From the NCBI GenBank assembly GCA_015075375.1, contig JABTUM010000002.1, positions 591,393 through 655,392 of the forward strand: a stretch of 64,000 nucleotides of DNA, in the 5' to 3' direction. Of this stretch, positions 16,600-25,531 are shown one piece after another. This DNA comes from Planctomycetota bacterium (lineage in GTDB: Bacteria; Planctomycetota; SZUA-567; H5-PLA8). The notes beneath the pieces are model-generated. The model was not told the origin of the DNA, searched no databases, and saw only the letters and a list, made by a program, of their open reading frames with translations. The translations under genes were made by a program, and so were the position numbers. How positions within the stretch are numbered: the stretch's first letter is position 1; each line of letters opens with the position of its first letter.

Positions 16600-18779
16600 G
16601 CCCACCTCCGCAGCAGCCAGGTTTCCAGGAAGCACAGCCCAACCGCGAGTGCGAGGAGCCAGGTGCTGATTTCGTAGCCGCCGCCGTCGAGGCCGATGGC
16701 CGCGGCGAGCGAAGGCCAATCGGCGGCGAAATGTGCGTCGAGGTCGCGCGTCAGGCGCTGCGTATCACCCGGCGCAAGTCGCGCGAGGTCGGATTCGCTT
16801 CGTTCGGCGGTGACGGTGTACTGGATGCGTTCATCGGGGCGCGCGCCTTCGGGCGCGACGACGTACGCGCCGGGTCGTTCGGTGGCGTCGTAGGTGAAGA
16901 CGGTGAGCGCGCCCTGGCGGCGGGCGGGGAGTTCGAGCGGATCTTCCTGCGGGCGATAGAGCACGTGCGCGGCCTTGGCGTCTTCTCCGGTGGCGACAAA
17001 CGAGAGCGACTGGCCCACGCGCAGATTGCGCGGCGGGATCACGGCGGAAGCCAGATCGAGGACGAGGTTCTGCATCAGCGGCACGTAGAATGGATGAACC
17101 GGCAGATCGGACCAGGCGGTATCGACGGCCGTGGTGAGCAGAAAGACTTTGCCTTCGCCGAGCGTTTTCTGAATCAGGAGCGGATCGCCGTTCTCGTAGG
17201 TCGCCAAAACGCGGATGTCTTCGTGCGCGGCGGGCGCGGCGGTCTGGAAATGTTCGAAAACGCGGGCGGCGGTCCAGTCCTGGCCCTTTTCGGGGCGGAA
17301 CAGATCGAGCGCGGGGGCGTTGGTAACGATGCCGCCCAGGCGCACGAAGTCTCGGCGCGCTCCCGATGCGCGGACCAGTTGCGGCGCGGCCGGTTCGCCG
17401 CGGCGTTGCAGCGCGACGGGCAGGAGGCCTGCGCCGTTGCGGTGCAGATCGCGGTTGTACGCTTCGATCTGTACGCGGTCGCCGGGCGCGACGAGCAGCC
17501 CGCCACCGGCGACGACGAAGCGTTCGAGTTCGCCGACGACGGCGCCCGGAAGCGCGGCAACGTTGGCGAGGACCACGACGCGGTACTTGGAAAGTTCGGC
17601 ATAACGCAGATCGGCCAGATCCACGACGGTGGACTCGATCACGGTGCGCCAAGTCGGGTCTTCGTCGTCCTTGGGGCTGAGGGCGAGGCGCAGGAAGTCG
17701 GTCTCGCTGGCCAGCGGTTGCGTGCGCCGGTCGCCATCGACCAGGAGCACGGGCAGGCGGTCGATGACCACGACGCTGTGGAGGAGTTCGTTGTCGTCGG
17801 GCAGTTCGTCGTCGGCGGAGCGGAGCTTGCAGGCAACGAGATGCGAGCCGGGGCGTTCGAATTTATGCGTGAAGGCGAGGGATTCGGTGGCGCCGGGGCC
17901 GAGCCGGACGGTGCGCGTCTCTTTGGGGGCGCCGTTGACCGAGAAGGTGACGGCGACGTCGGCGGCTTCCTCGGGCCCGCCGTTGGCGGCGGTGACGTTG
18001 AAGGTGACGGGCGCGTAGGGATCGACGACGGAACGCGAGGGCGTCAGGCCCGTGAGCGCCAGATTGGACGGATGTTCCTGGCCGACGGATGCGACGATGA
18101 GGTGCGGGCGAATGCGGCTGCTGCGCGTGAGTCCGGCGAGAAACGACCAGCGCGCGCCGTCTTCCAACTCCCAGCCGTGGGCCTGCAGGTCGGTGACGTA
18201 GAGCAGTTCGCGCCGCGGGTTGTGGCGGGTTTCGAGATGCTGGAGCGCGGCCGATAAAGCACGCGCGACGTCGGTGCGTTCGTGCCGCGGCGCGGCGTTG
18301 CGCACGATCTCCTTGGCGCGTTCGAGATCGAAGAGTGCGGCGGGGGGCGGTCCTTTGCCGGCGGCGCTTCCGAACATTACCGTCACGTCGTCGCCCTTGC
18401 GCAGCGTATCCAGATAACGCAGTGCCTGTTCGCGAGCTTCCTGCCAGGCCGTCTTGGCGCGGCCGGCGTTCATGGAGTACGAATCGTCGAGGAGCAGCAC
18501 GGCGCTGGTGTGTACGTCGGGTGCGCGCGCGCCGCTGTTCATGAGCAGGGCGGGCCGGGTGAGCGCGAGAGCGAGGCTGGCGAGGATGCCCATGCGGATC
18601 AGCATGATGAGCAGATCGCGGAGCTTGATCTGCCGCGCGCGCTCGGCGAGTAATTCCTCGAGGAACATCATCGCGCCCCACTCGTGGGTGATCACGCGAT
18701 TGCGCTGGAAGAGGTGGATCAAAACCGGAGCGGAGACCGCGACGAGCCCGCCGATGAGAAGCCAGTTGAGGAAGACCAT
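16596..18779 (-). CDS. BatA-type membrane protein with VWA domain
   Basis: 727 residues. The N-terminus (FLNWLLIGGLVAVSAPVLIHL, then LRDLLIMLIRMGILASLALALTRPAL) is the two-helix BatA signature. A VWA domain follows with MIDAS D-x-S-x-S in LLLDDSYSMNAG near residue 98. Residues about 350-560 resemble an amidotransferase-like fold (YRVVVLANVAALPG, ERFVVAGGGLLVAPGD). The last about 20 residues form a membrane helix. The start at 18779 lies 3 nt after the DUF58 stop. BatA/BatB proteins work with MoxR ATPases as metal-dependent adhesion-type scaffolds; partners here are inferred from context. Confidence 0.85.
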   Translation of the reverse strand: MVFLNWLLIGGLVAVSAPVLIHLFQRNRVITHEWGAMMFLEELLAERARQIKLRDLLIMLIRMGILASLALALTRPALLMNSGARAPDVHTSAVLLLDDSYSMNAGRAKTAWQEAREQALRYLDTLRKGDDVTVMFGSAAGKGPPPAALFDLERAKEIVRNAAPRHERTDVARALSAALQHLETRHNPRRELLYVTDLQAHGWELEDGARWSFLAGLTRSSRIRPHLIVASVGQEHPSNLALTGLTPSRSVVDPYAPVTFNVTAANGGPEEAADVAVTFSVNGAPKETRTVRLGPGATESLAFTHKFERPGSHLVACKLRSADDELPDDNELLHSVVVIDRLPVLLVDGDRRTQPLASETDFLRLALSPKDDEDPTWRTVIESTVVDLADLRYAELSKYRVVVLANVAALPGAVVGELERFVVAGGGLLVAPGDRVQIEAYNRDLHRNGAGLLPVALQRRGEPAAPQLVRASGARRDFVRLGGIVTNAPALDLFRPEKGQDWTAARVFEHFQTAAPAAHEDIRVLATYENGDPLLIQKTLGEGKVFLLTTAVDTAWSDLPVHPFYVPLMQNLVLDLASAVIPPRNLRVGQSLSFVATGEDAKAAHVLYRPQEDPLELPARRQGALTVFTYDATERPGAYVVAPEGARPDERIQYTVTAERSESDLARLAPGDTQRLTRDLDAHFAADWPSLAAAIGLDGGGYEISTWLLALAVGLCFLETWLLRRWA

Positions 18780-18782
18780 GCG

Positions 18783-19676
18783 TCAGCGCCCCTGCCGGTA
18801 GGTGAGGTACTGGGCAAGGGCGGCGTCGCAAGGCCGGTCGGTGGGGAGGACGACGTAATCGAAGCGGCAGCGGTGGCAGGCTTCACGGAGGCGGTCCTGG
18901 AAGGCCGCGAAGCGCTCGCGGTAGAGCTTGGCGACGCGCGGGGCATCGAGGCGCAGGCGCACGCCGGGGCGTTCCAGGCAGCGAAACTCGTACATCTCGT
19001 CGAAGGGAAACTCGATCTCGCGCGGATCGAGCACCTGCATCAGAATCGCTTCGTGGCGGCGGTGGTGCAGGTGCGCGAGAGCCTGGACGAGGTCTTCGGT
19101 CGGCGCGAAAAAATCGGAGAGGACCACGACGAGTCCGCGGCGGCGGATGCGGCCGGCGAGGTCGTGCAGGATCGGCGCGAGGTTGGTCTCGCGGTCGGCT
19201 TTCGTATCGGCCAAGTGTTTGAATACCGTATTGAGATGCCCGCTGGTGGAGCGCGCGGGGATGTGCGTGCGGATCCGGTCGTCGAAGGTGACGAGCCCGA
19301 CGCCGTCGGACTGGCCGATCATGAGGTATGCGAGCGCCGCGGCGCACTTGCGGGCGTAATCAAATTTGGAGCCGCCGCTCCCGGCGTAGCGCATGCTCCC
19401 GCTGGCGTCGAGGCAGATGTGCGCGCGAAGGTTCGTCTCTTCTTCGTATTGCTTGACGAAGAGCCGGTCGCTCTTGCCGAAGACTTTCCAGTCGATGTGC
19501 CGGATCTCGTCGCCGCGGCTGTACTCGCGGTGCTGCGCGAACTCAACCGAGAAACCCTTGTATACGCTGCGATGCTGGCCGGAGACAAAGGACTCGACCA
19601 CCGTGCGCGCGACGAGGCGCAGCTTGGAAACCCGTTCCAGCGCCTGCTGATCGACGACTTCGGGCGGCAGCGCCAT
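18783..19676 (-). CDS. DUF58 domain protein, partner of MoxR
   Basis: 297 residues from the ATG at 19676; an upstream TTG at 19712 would add 12 unlike residues and is less likely. Hallmarks of DUF58 are present: GFSVEFAQHREYSRGDEIRHIDWKVFG, followed by KQYEEETN and a VWA-like MIDAS LDASGSM. DUF58 proteins are cytoplasmic or membrane-associated and are nearly always encoded next to MoxR AAA+ ATPases, probably as their substrate or adaptor. It sits between MoxR (70 nt upstream) and the BatA-type gene (3 nt downstream). The paralogue in this window is at 45135-46058. Confidence 0.88.
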   Translation of the reverse strand: MALPPEVVDQQALERVSKLRLVARTVVESFVSGQHRSVYKGFSVEFAQHREYSRGDEIRHIDWKVFGKSDRLFVKQYEEETNLRAHICLDASGSMRYAGSGGSKFDYARKCAAALAYLMIGQSDGVGLVTFDDRIRTHIPARSTSGHLNTVFKHLADTKADRETNLAPILHDLAGRIRRRGLVVVLSDFFAPTEDLVQALAHLHHRRHEAILMQVLDPREIEFPFDEMYEFRCLERPGVRLRLDAPRVAKLYRERFAAFQDRLREACHRCRFDYVVLPTDRPCDAALAQYLTYRQGR

Positions 19677-19746
19677 AGCTGGTGCGGAACGCCGGGCGAA
19701 CGCGCCGTGCAAATGCGGTTCGCCGCCGCGGTCCGGCTTCTCCCTT

Positions 19747-20772
19747 TTAGGCTTTCACGGTGGCCTGAACCAGCGGCAGCACTTTATCCACGATCATGTC
19801 GGCTGTAAGGCCTTCCGATTCAGCGGCGAAGTTGAGCACCAGCCGATGGCGCAAGACGGGCTTGGCCAGGGCGACGACGTCTTCGACGGTGGCGTGAAAG
19901 CGTCCGTGCAGGAGCGCGCGCGCTTTGGCGCCCAGCAGCAAGAATTGGCTCGCGCGCGGGCCGGCGCCCCAATCGACCCAGCGTTTCACTTCGGGCGCCG
20001 CGTACTCTTCGCTGACGCGCGTCGCACGCACCAGATCCACCGCGAAACGATAGACGTGGTCGCCGAGCGGGACCTTCCGCACGATTTCTTGCAGCCCCAG
20101 CAGCTCTTCGCCGGTGAAAACCGCGCCAACCTTGGCTTCGTACGCGCTGGTGGTGCGGCGCATGATGTCGATTTCGTCGTCGCGCGTCGGGTAGCCGACC
20201 GTGACCATGAACATGAAGCGGTCGAGCTGCGCTTCGGGCAGCGGGTACGTGCCTTCCTGTTCGATGGGGTTCTGCGTGGCGAGCACGAAGAATGGCGCGG
20301 GGAGCGTGTACGTTTTCGCGCCGACGGTGACGCGGCGTTCTTGCATCGCTTCCAGAAGCGCGGCCTGCGTCTTGGGAGGCGTGCGGTTGATTTCGTCGGC
20401 GAGGAGCAAGTTGGCGAAGACCGGTCCGCGCAGGAACTCGGTCTTGCGCCGGCCGGTCTCGGGATCTTCCTGAATGATGTCGGTGCCGGTGATGTCGCTG
20501 GGCATCAGGTCGGGCGTGAACTGGATGCGGGAAAAGGTCAGGTCCAGCGCGCGGCCGAGGGTGTTGACGAGCGCGGTTTTGGCGAGCCCCGGGACGCCGA
20601 CCATCAAGCAGTGCCCGCGGCAGAAGATCGCCAGCAAGAGCTGCTCGATCACGTCGTCCTGGCCCACGATGAGCTTGTGGACTTCCTGGGTGAGCGTGGT
20701 GCGCGCCTCGGCGAGCTTATGGGCCAGCGCCAGTTCGTCGGGGGTCGGTTCGGCGGCCTGTGGCTCGCTCAT
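19747..20772 (-). CDS. MoxR-family AAA+ ATPase (first operon)
   Basis: 341 residues after a GGAGG site. Walker A GVPGLAKT lies at 59-66 and the Walker B/sensor region reads LLLADEINRTPPKTQAALL; FVLATQNPIEQEGTYPLPEAQLDRF is the MoxR sensor-1 and arginine-finger region. MoxR ATPases act as hexameric chaperones that fold or activate VWA-domain proteins. The four VWA-bearing genes downstream are the obvious clients. It follows the anti-sigma-like gene by 52 nt on the same strand. A paralogue with near-identical motifs is at 46218-47285. Confidence 0.93.
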   Translation of the reverse strand: MSEPQAAEPTPDELALAHKLAEARTTLTQEVHKLIVGQDDVIEQLLLAIFCRGHCLMVGVPGLAKTALVNTLGRALDLTFSRIQFTPDLMPSDITGTDIIQEDPETGRRKTEFLRGPVFANLLLADEINRTPPKTQAALLEAMQERRVTVGAKTYTLPAPFFVLATQNPIEQEGTYPLPEAQLDRFMFMVTVGYPTRDDEIDIMRRTTSAYEAKVGAVFTGEELLGLQEIVRKVPLGDHVYRFAVDLVRATRVSEEYAAPEVKRWVDWGAGPRASQFLLLGAKARALLHGRFHATVEDVVALAKPVLRHRLVLNFAAESEGLTADMIVDKVLPLVQATVKA

Positions 20773-20824
20773 GCGTGCATCCTCCGGGCGGTTTCATAGC
20801 GTGCGCGGGTGCGTCCATCTGGAA

Positions 20825-21787
20825 TTACCGTTCAAGGCGGGCGCTGTTGAAGCGAAATGCTCCTTTTTGAGGTCCGGCGACCCTCCAACCGGGGTGGAGG
20901 GGACCGCGTAGCGGCCGCCCGGCCGGCCCGTCGTAAAAGACTTCGCCATTGACCAGAACCCGTACGTCCGGTCCCAGGTGTTCCAGCCGCAGCCGGTAGT
21001 AACCCGCTCCGCTTTGCGTGACCGGGCGCGACTGCAGCAGGTTACGTTCAGGTCCGTAAAGCACGAGCCCGTCGCCGGAGAGTTCGAGCAAGAGCGCGCG
21101 TTCGGGGCGTGCAGAGGAACTGAAGGAGCTTTCCGGCCCGTCGGCGCCGTCGGCGAAGAATACCGAGACGAGCGATCCGGGTTCGAGTTCGGGAGCGTTC
21201 ACGTCGAGGTTAAAGGCGAGCGCTTCGTCACCGCGGATCCCGCGCTTGAGGTAAGCCGCCGCGGCTTCGGAGCCGGCGGGGGCATCGAGGCGCGAACCTT
21301 CGGCGTTGCCGACCCAGCTTCCGTCTCCCAGGAAGGTCCATCCTTCCAGCGGCTCACCCTGCAATTTGGCTTCGAAGGCCACGCGTCCGCCCAGCGCCAG
21401 GCGCGGCGAGCCGGTCCGCGAACGCGAGGCGTTCCAGAAGACGAAGGTCAGGACTACGGCGCCGAGTAAAACGGCCGCGAGCACCTTCCAGAGCGTGCGG
21501 CGGCGGCCGAGGTCGGCGTCCATCAGCACCGTGTCGAAGTGCGGCGGCGCGTCGGGAAGCTTGGCGATCACGGCTTGCCGGATTTTGGCGGTCAGTTCGG
21601 GCGAAGGCGCCTGGCGGCGCCACTCGCGGTGCCCAATCAGTTCGCTGACGACTTCGTCGAGTTCGTCGCAGAAGCGCTTCAAGTCCGGATCGCGACCGGC
21701 GGCGTCGTCGAGGCGGCGCCGCGCGCGCGGATCCTGTCCGGAAAGGGCGCGGACGATCAATTCCTGAAGCGTGGGATCGTGCGCCAT
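20825..21787 (-). CDS. Membrane-spanning anti-sigma-like protein with extracytoplasmic beta-sandwich sensor
   Basis: 320 residues. The first about 95 residues are helical and cytoplasmic, one membrane helix lies at 99-119, and the remaining about 200 residues form a sheet-rich domain that resembles LamG/DUF1080-type concanavalin sandwiches (GRVAFEAKLQGEPLEGWTF, LRLEHLGPDVRVLVNGEV). The start codon overlaps the sigma-factor stop by one base (TGATG), which is the usual arrangement for an ECF sigma factor and its anti-sigma. No HxxxCxxC zinc motif is seen, so it is not a classical ZAS-type anti-sigma. The role as sigma regulator is inferred from position and topology; the outer domain may sense a polysaccharide or envelope state. 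Confidence 0.65.
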   Translation of the reverse strand: MAHDPTLQELIVRALSGQDPRARRRLDDAAGRDPDLKRFCDELDEVVSELIGHREWRRQAPSPELTAKIRQAVIAKLPDAPPHFDTVLMDADLGRRRTLWKVLAAVLLGAVVLTFVFWNASRSRTGSPRLALGGRVAFEAKLQGEPLEGWTFLGDGSWVGNAEGSRLDAPAGSEAAAAYLKRGIRGDEALAFNLDVNAPELEPGSLVSVFFADGADGPESSFSSSARPERALLLELSGDGLVLYGPERNLLQSRPVTQSGAGYYRLRLEHLGPDVRVLVNGEVFYDGPAGRPLRGPLHPGWRVAGPQKGAFRFNSARLER

Positions 21788-22455
21788 CAGGGCCGCTCCT
21801 TCAGGCGCTCGCGTAGCTTGCGCAAGCCGTAGTAGACGCGTGAACGCAGGGTGCTTTCGGGATCCCCGGTGATCTGCGCGGCTTCTTCGTACGAGAAACC
21901 GTCGAAGAGCGTAAGGACGAGGATTTCGCGGTGCAGCGGGGGCAGTTCTTCGAGCGCTTTAAGCACCAGCGCCTGCTGTTCGTGCTTTTCGGCGCGTGCG
22001 CTGGGGTCGTGGCTTTCGGGCGATGCTTGCGGTGGATTCCAGTCGGAGAGGTCGGTCTGCACTTCCAGTTCGCCGCGGCGGCGGCCGTTACGCAGCGCAT
22101 TGAATGCGGCGTTTCGGGCGATGGTGAAAAGCCATGGCCGAATCGGCGCTCCTTTGCGGAAATCTTTAGCGTGGGTCAGCACGCGCAGGAAGGTATCTTG
22201 AAGCAAATCCTCGGGGTCCTGCTTGCCGGCGCTGAGGCGCGCGAGGAAGGAAAGAATTTTTTCGGCGTGGCGCGCGTAAAACTCGTCGAAGGCCTCGCGG
22301 TGCCCTTCGACCATGGCGCGAAGCAACACCTCGTCGTCGAGGCGCCGCCAATCGGGCGCGGCTTGGGCCGGGACCGCGCCCGTGGGGGCGGCGGCCTTCC
22401 CGGCGGCGGGAATCGCGTCATCGCCCAAGGTCCGCGAGCATCCCTCCAACGGCAC
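21787..22455 (-). CDS. ECF-type sigma-70 factor
   Basis: 222 residues. Region 2 is clear (FDEFYARHAEKILSFLARL, PEDLLQDTFLRVL, PWLFTIARNAAFNALR) and region 4 follows (LPPLHREILVLTLFDGFSYEEAAQI, STLRSRVYYGLRKLRERL). The short length with only regions 2 and 4 identifies an extracytoplasmic-function sigma factor. The GTG at 22455 is preceded by AGGAG at very short spacing; the first about 35 residues are weakly conserved, so a start further in is possible. It is the first gene of the eight-gene operon and probably drives its own operon. The divergent CHAD gene begins 156 nt away. Confidence 0.9.
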   Translation of the reverse strand: MPLEGCSRTLGDDAIPAAGKAAAPTGAVPAQAAPDWRRLDDEVLLRAMVEGHREAFDEFYARHAEKILSFLARLSAGKQDPEDLLQDTFLRVLTHAKDFRKGAPIRPWLFTIARNAAFNALRNGRRRGELEVQTDLSDWNPPQASPESHDPSARAEKHEQQALVLKALEELPPLHREILVLTLFDGFSYEEAAQITGDPESTLRSRVYYGLRKLRERLKERP

Positions 22456-22611
22456 GGCTCCTCAGAAATTGCGGAAACGGGAGCACGGTCCCGATTCTTC
22501 ACACTTTACTCATCTTTACGCCAACCGCCAGCCTTGCGCGGAATGCCGTCTTGGCGCGCGGGGGCGATTCTGATAGGGTTCGGTCATCGCCAGCCCGGAC
22601 ATTATGCGCTC

Positions 22612-23643
22612 ATGAATGCGCCGCACCACGACCCGAACTACGATTACCTCGGCGCCGAGTCGATTCGCGAGCGGATCGAGGCGGTGATCGCGGAGATCGA
22701 CGGCGTACGCCATCGTGCGCACGAGGATATCGAATACATCCACCGCATGCGCGTGGCCAGCCGCCGACTGCGCGCCGCGCTGGACCTGTTCGAAGGTTCG
22801 CTCAAGATTCCCGATTTCAAGAAGTGGTCCAAGCCGATCCGCGGGATCACCCGCGAATTGGGCATGGCGCGCGACGCGGACGTGCAGATCGAGTTCGTGG
22901 AAGCGTTTCTGAAGGAAACACCGGACGACACCTATTCGCAGGGGATCGAGCGGCTGATCCTGCGGCTTAAGCAGCACCGCGAAGAGCAGCAGCCGCACGT
23001 TGTCAAGGCGCTGGATAAGCTCGAGAAGAGCAAAGTACTGGGCGAACTGGAAAAGACGGTGCTGCAAATTCGCGTGCATGCGCAGATGAAGGGCGCGCGG
23101 ATCGACGCGCATTCGGTGCGCAAGCGGGCGCGCGACCTGATCGCCGAACGCGTGGCGCACGTGCTGGTGTACGAACCTTATGTCGAGCAGGAAGAAAAGG
23201 GCGCCGAATTGCATCAGATGCGCATCGAGACCAAGCGATTGCGCTATGCGCTGGAGATCTTTAATCCGGCCTTCGGCGGCGAGCTGAAAGACTATATCAA
23301 GCAGACGAAGCAGGTGCAGGAATTGCTGGGCCAGTTGCAGGACTCCGAGGTTTGGATCGCCTATCTAGCAAAGTTCGAAGAAGAAGAGCGCGCCAAAACG
23401 ATCGAGTACTTTGGGCATGCGCGTCCGCTGGCGCGGGTGATTCCCGGCCTGCATCATTTCTCCCAGGCGCAGCAGGCGCGGCGCAAACAGGTTTATCTCG
23501 AATTCGTAGCTTGCTGGAAGCAGCTTAAGGAACGCCAAGCGTGGCACGAACTGCTGGGCCGGCTGGTGGAACTCTCCAAGGGTGAGCTTCCGGAGCCTGA
23601 AGCGCCAGCCCCGTCCACAGCCGAGCAGGGTTCGACGGCTTAA
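22612..23643 (+). CDS. CHAD domain protein (polyphosphate-binding)
   Basis: 343 residues from the ATG at 22612. The frame is open far upstream, but that part lies antisense to the sigma gene and lacks similarity. Two CHAD repeats are visible: IHRMRVASRRLRAALDLFE near residue 45 and LHQMRIETKRLRYALEIF near 205, each with the conserved His and basic residues. CHAD domains are helical and bind inorganic polyphosphate; many associate with polyphosphate granules. The next gene encodes an exopolyphosphatase-family protein, which supports a polyphosphate role. Gap to that gene is 159 nt, same strand. Confidence 0.88.
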   Translation: MNAPHHDPNYDYLGAESIRERIEAVIAEIDGVRHRAHEDIEYIHRMRVASRRLRAALDLFEGSLKIPDFKKWSKPIRGITRELGMARDADVQIEFVEAFLKETPDDTYSQGIERLILRLKQHREEQQPHVVKALDKLEKSKVLGELEKTVLQIRVHAQMKGARIDAHSVRKRARDLIAERVAHVLVYEPYVEQEEKGAELHQMRIETKRLRYALEIFNPAFGGELKDYIKQTKQVQELLGQLQDSEVWIAYLAKFEEEERAKTIEYFGHARPLARVIPGLHHFSQAQQARRKQVYLEFVACWKQLKERQAWHELLGRLVELSKGELPEPEAPAPSTAEQGSTA

Positions 23644-23802
23644 ATCGCACATCGTCAACAGACCGTAAAGATGCCGTGAGCCGTTCGTAAGTTCTCGGGT
23701 GGCGTCCCAAAGTTTTCCACATCACCGCGCGTTATTGACGGCATACAATGGTTCCAAGCGCTCTAAAATACCTGAGCGCGGCCCGGGTGAGGTTCGCGCG
23801 GC

Positions 23803-25437
23803 ATGCCACCAGGCGGCGCACGCATGATTGCCAACAGCAAACGCTTCGGCGCGGGTCGCGTCGTGGGCTTCATCGACTTGGGCACCAACTCGGTGCGATT
23901 GCTGGTGGTCCGGGTATTTCCGAACGGGACGTACACGACGCTGGGCCGCGATAAGGAGTCGGTGCGGCTGGGCGAGGGCGAATTTCGCGACAATCGGTTG
24001 CAGCCCGAGGCGATGCAGCGCGCTTCGCTGGTGCTGGGCCGATTCGTGCAGACCGCGCGATCGCTGGGCGCGCATGAGTTGCATGCGGTCGCCACGGCCG
24101 CCACGCGCGAAGCCAGCAACCGGGATTTGTTTCTCAAACGCGTGCGCCAGCACGCGAACCTGGAACTGAAGGTGATCAGCGGCAAAGAAGAAGCACGGCT
24201 GATTTATCTGGGCGTTTCGAACGGGATCAAGCTGGGCCGGCGGACGGGTTTATTCATCGATATCGGCGGCGGCAGCACCGAAGTCATCGTCGGAAACCAC
24301 AAGGGCTATGCGTACCTCGACACCATGCGTCTGGGCGCGATCCGGTTGACCTCGAAATTTTTCAAGCGCGGCGAGGACGGCCCGGTTTCGGATCGCAAGT
24401 ATGCGGCAATCCAGCGTCACGTGCGCAGCACGGCCGTACGCGTATTGCAGCGCTTAAAGCAGTTGCCGTCGGACGTGGCGATCGCCAGCAGCGGCACGGC
24501 CGAAAGCCTGGCGCAGGTGGCGTCGCTGCGCTTTCGCGGCCGGGCCTTCGGCGCCGACGATACGCTGTCGGCGGCGTGGCTGGGCCGGGCCGCGGCGTAT
24601 CTGCGCTCGCTGCCGCTGCGCGATCGGCGCAAAGTCGAGGGGCTTAATCCTCAACGAGCGGACATTATCGTCTCCGGCGCCGCGATTCTCGAAACCTTGG
24701 TGCAGGAACTGGGCATCGAGGAGTTGCGCACGAGCGAGCGCGGTCTGCAAGACGGTCTGTTGCTCGATTATCTGCACCGCCAGGAGCATCACGAACCGTT
24801 CAAAGAACTGTCCGTCCGCGAGCAGAGCGTGTTGCGGCTGGGACGGTTGTGCGGATTCGACGAACCGCATGCCCGGCATGTGGCGCGGTTGGCGCTGGAG
24901 CTTTTCGACTCCGCGCGCGACGCTGGGCTGCTGGAGTACGGCGAAGAAGAGCGCGAACTGCTCGAATACGCCGCGCTGCTGCACGACGCAGGCATGATCC
25001 TCTCGCACACCAACCATCAGGCGCATTCGTACTATTTCATCAAGAACGCCGACCTCCTGGGCTTCGACCAGGACGAGGTGAGCGTGATCGCTACGGTAGC
25101 GTTGTACCATCGCAAACCCGCGCCGCAGCGTTCGCATCCGGAGTTCGCGAGCCTGGACCGCGCGACGCAGAAAAAAGTCCGCGAGCTGGGCGCGTTGCTG
25201 CGGCTGGCCGAAAGCCTGGATCGCAGCCATGCGGGGCTGGTGCGCCGCGCGGTTTTGCGCGCCGATGGGCGCAAGGCGGTGGTTCTGGAGCTGACCGGGG
25301 CGCGGGACGCGATGCTCGAAATCTGGGGCGTCCAAAGCCAGGCCAAGGCCTTCCGAAAGGTCTTTGCGCGAGACCTCTCGGTGACCGGTACGACCGGAGT
25401 GCACGCCGCTCCCAAGCCCATCGCCGCCGCGCGCTAA
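23803..25437 (+). CDS. Ppx/GppA family phosphatase with HD domain
   Basis: 544 residues. The actin-like phosphate-binding motifs are present: GFIDLGTNSVRLL at 22-34 and FIDIGGGSTEVIV at 151-163, plus EGLNPQRADIIVSGA and ERGLQDGLLLDYL of the family. A C-terminal HD-type domain follows (LLHDAG with H394-D395, then SHTNHQAHSYYFI). Known members hydrolyse polyphosphate or pppGpp. The CHAD gene next door favours polyphosphate. Start could also be the ATG at 23824, seven codons in; the first has a GAGG site nine bases ahead. Cytoplasmic. Confidence 0.88.
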   Translation: MPPGGARMIANSKRFGAGRVVGFIDLGTNSVRLLVVRVFPNGTYTTLGRDKESVRLGEGEFRDNRLQPEAMQRASLVLGRFVQTARSLGAHELHAVATAATREASNRDLFLKRVRQHANLELKVISGKEEARLIYLGVSNGIKLGRRTGLFIDIGGGSTEVIVGNHKGYAYLDTMRLGAIRLTSKFFKRGEDGPVSDRKYAAIQRHVRSTAVRVLQRLKQLPSDVAIASSGTAESLAQVASLRFRGRAFGADDTLSAAWLGRAAAYLRSLPLRDRRKVEGLNPQRADIIVSGAAILETLVQELGIEELRTSERGLQDGLLLDYLHRQEHHEPFKELSVREQSVLRLGRLCGFDEPHARHVARLALELFDSARDAGLLEYGEEERELLEYAALLHDAGMILSHTNHQAHSYYFIKNADLLGFDQDEVSVIATVALYHRKPAPQRSHPEFASLDRATQKKVRELGALLRLAESLDRSHAGLVRRAVLRADGRKAVVLELTGARDAMLEIWGVQSQAKAFRKVFARDLSVTGTTGVHAAPKPIAAAR

Positions 25438-25531
25438 CCGCGTAATCTTCACGCGCTTCTTACGCTCATTTCACCGTCACCTGTCGCCCGGGCACTACTT
25501 TCACCGTGCTAAGTCCTGGAGAAAACGCCTC

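Noticed and set aside
13996..18257. Plus-strand frames of 893 and 508 codons opposite the VWA genes
   Set aside because: Both mirror the codon bias of the minus-strand VWA genes and contain no recognisable domain.
21931..22611. Long upstream extension of the CHAD frame
   Set aside because: It is antisense to the sigma factor gene and has no similarity to CHAD; the ATG at 22612 gives a normal protein.
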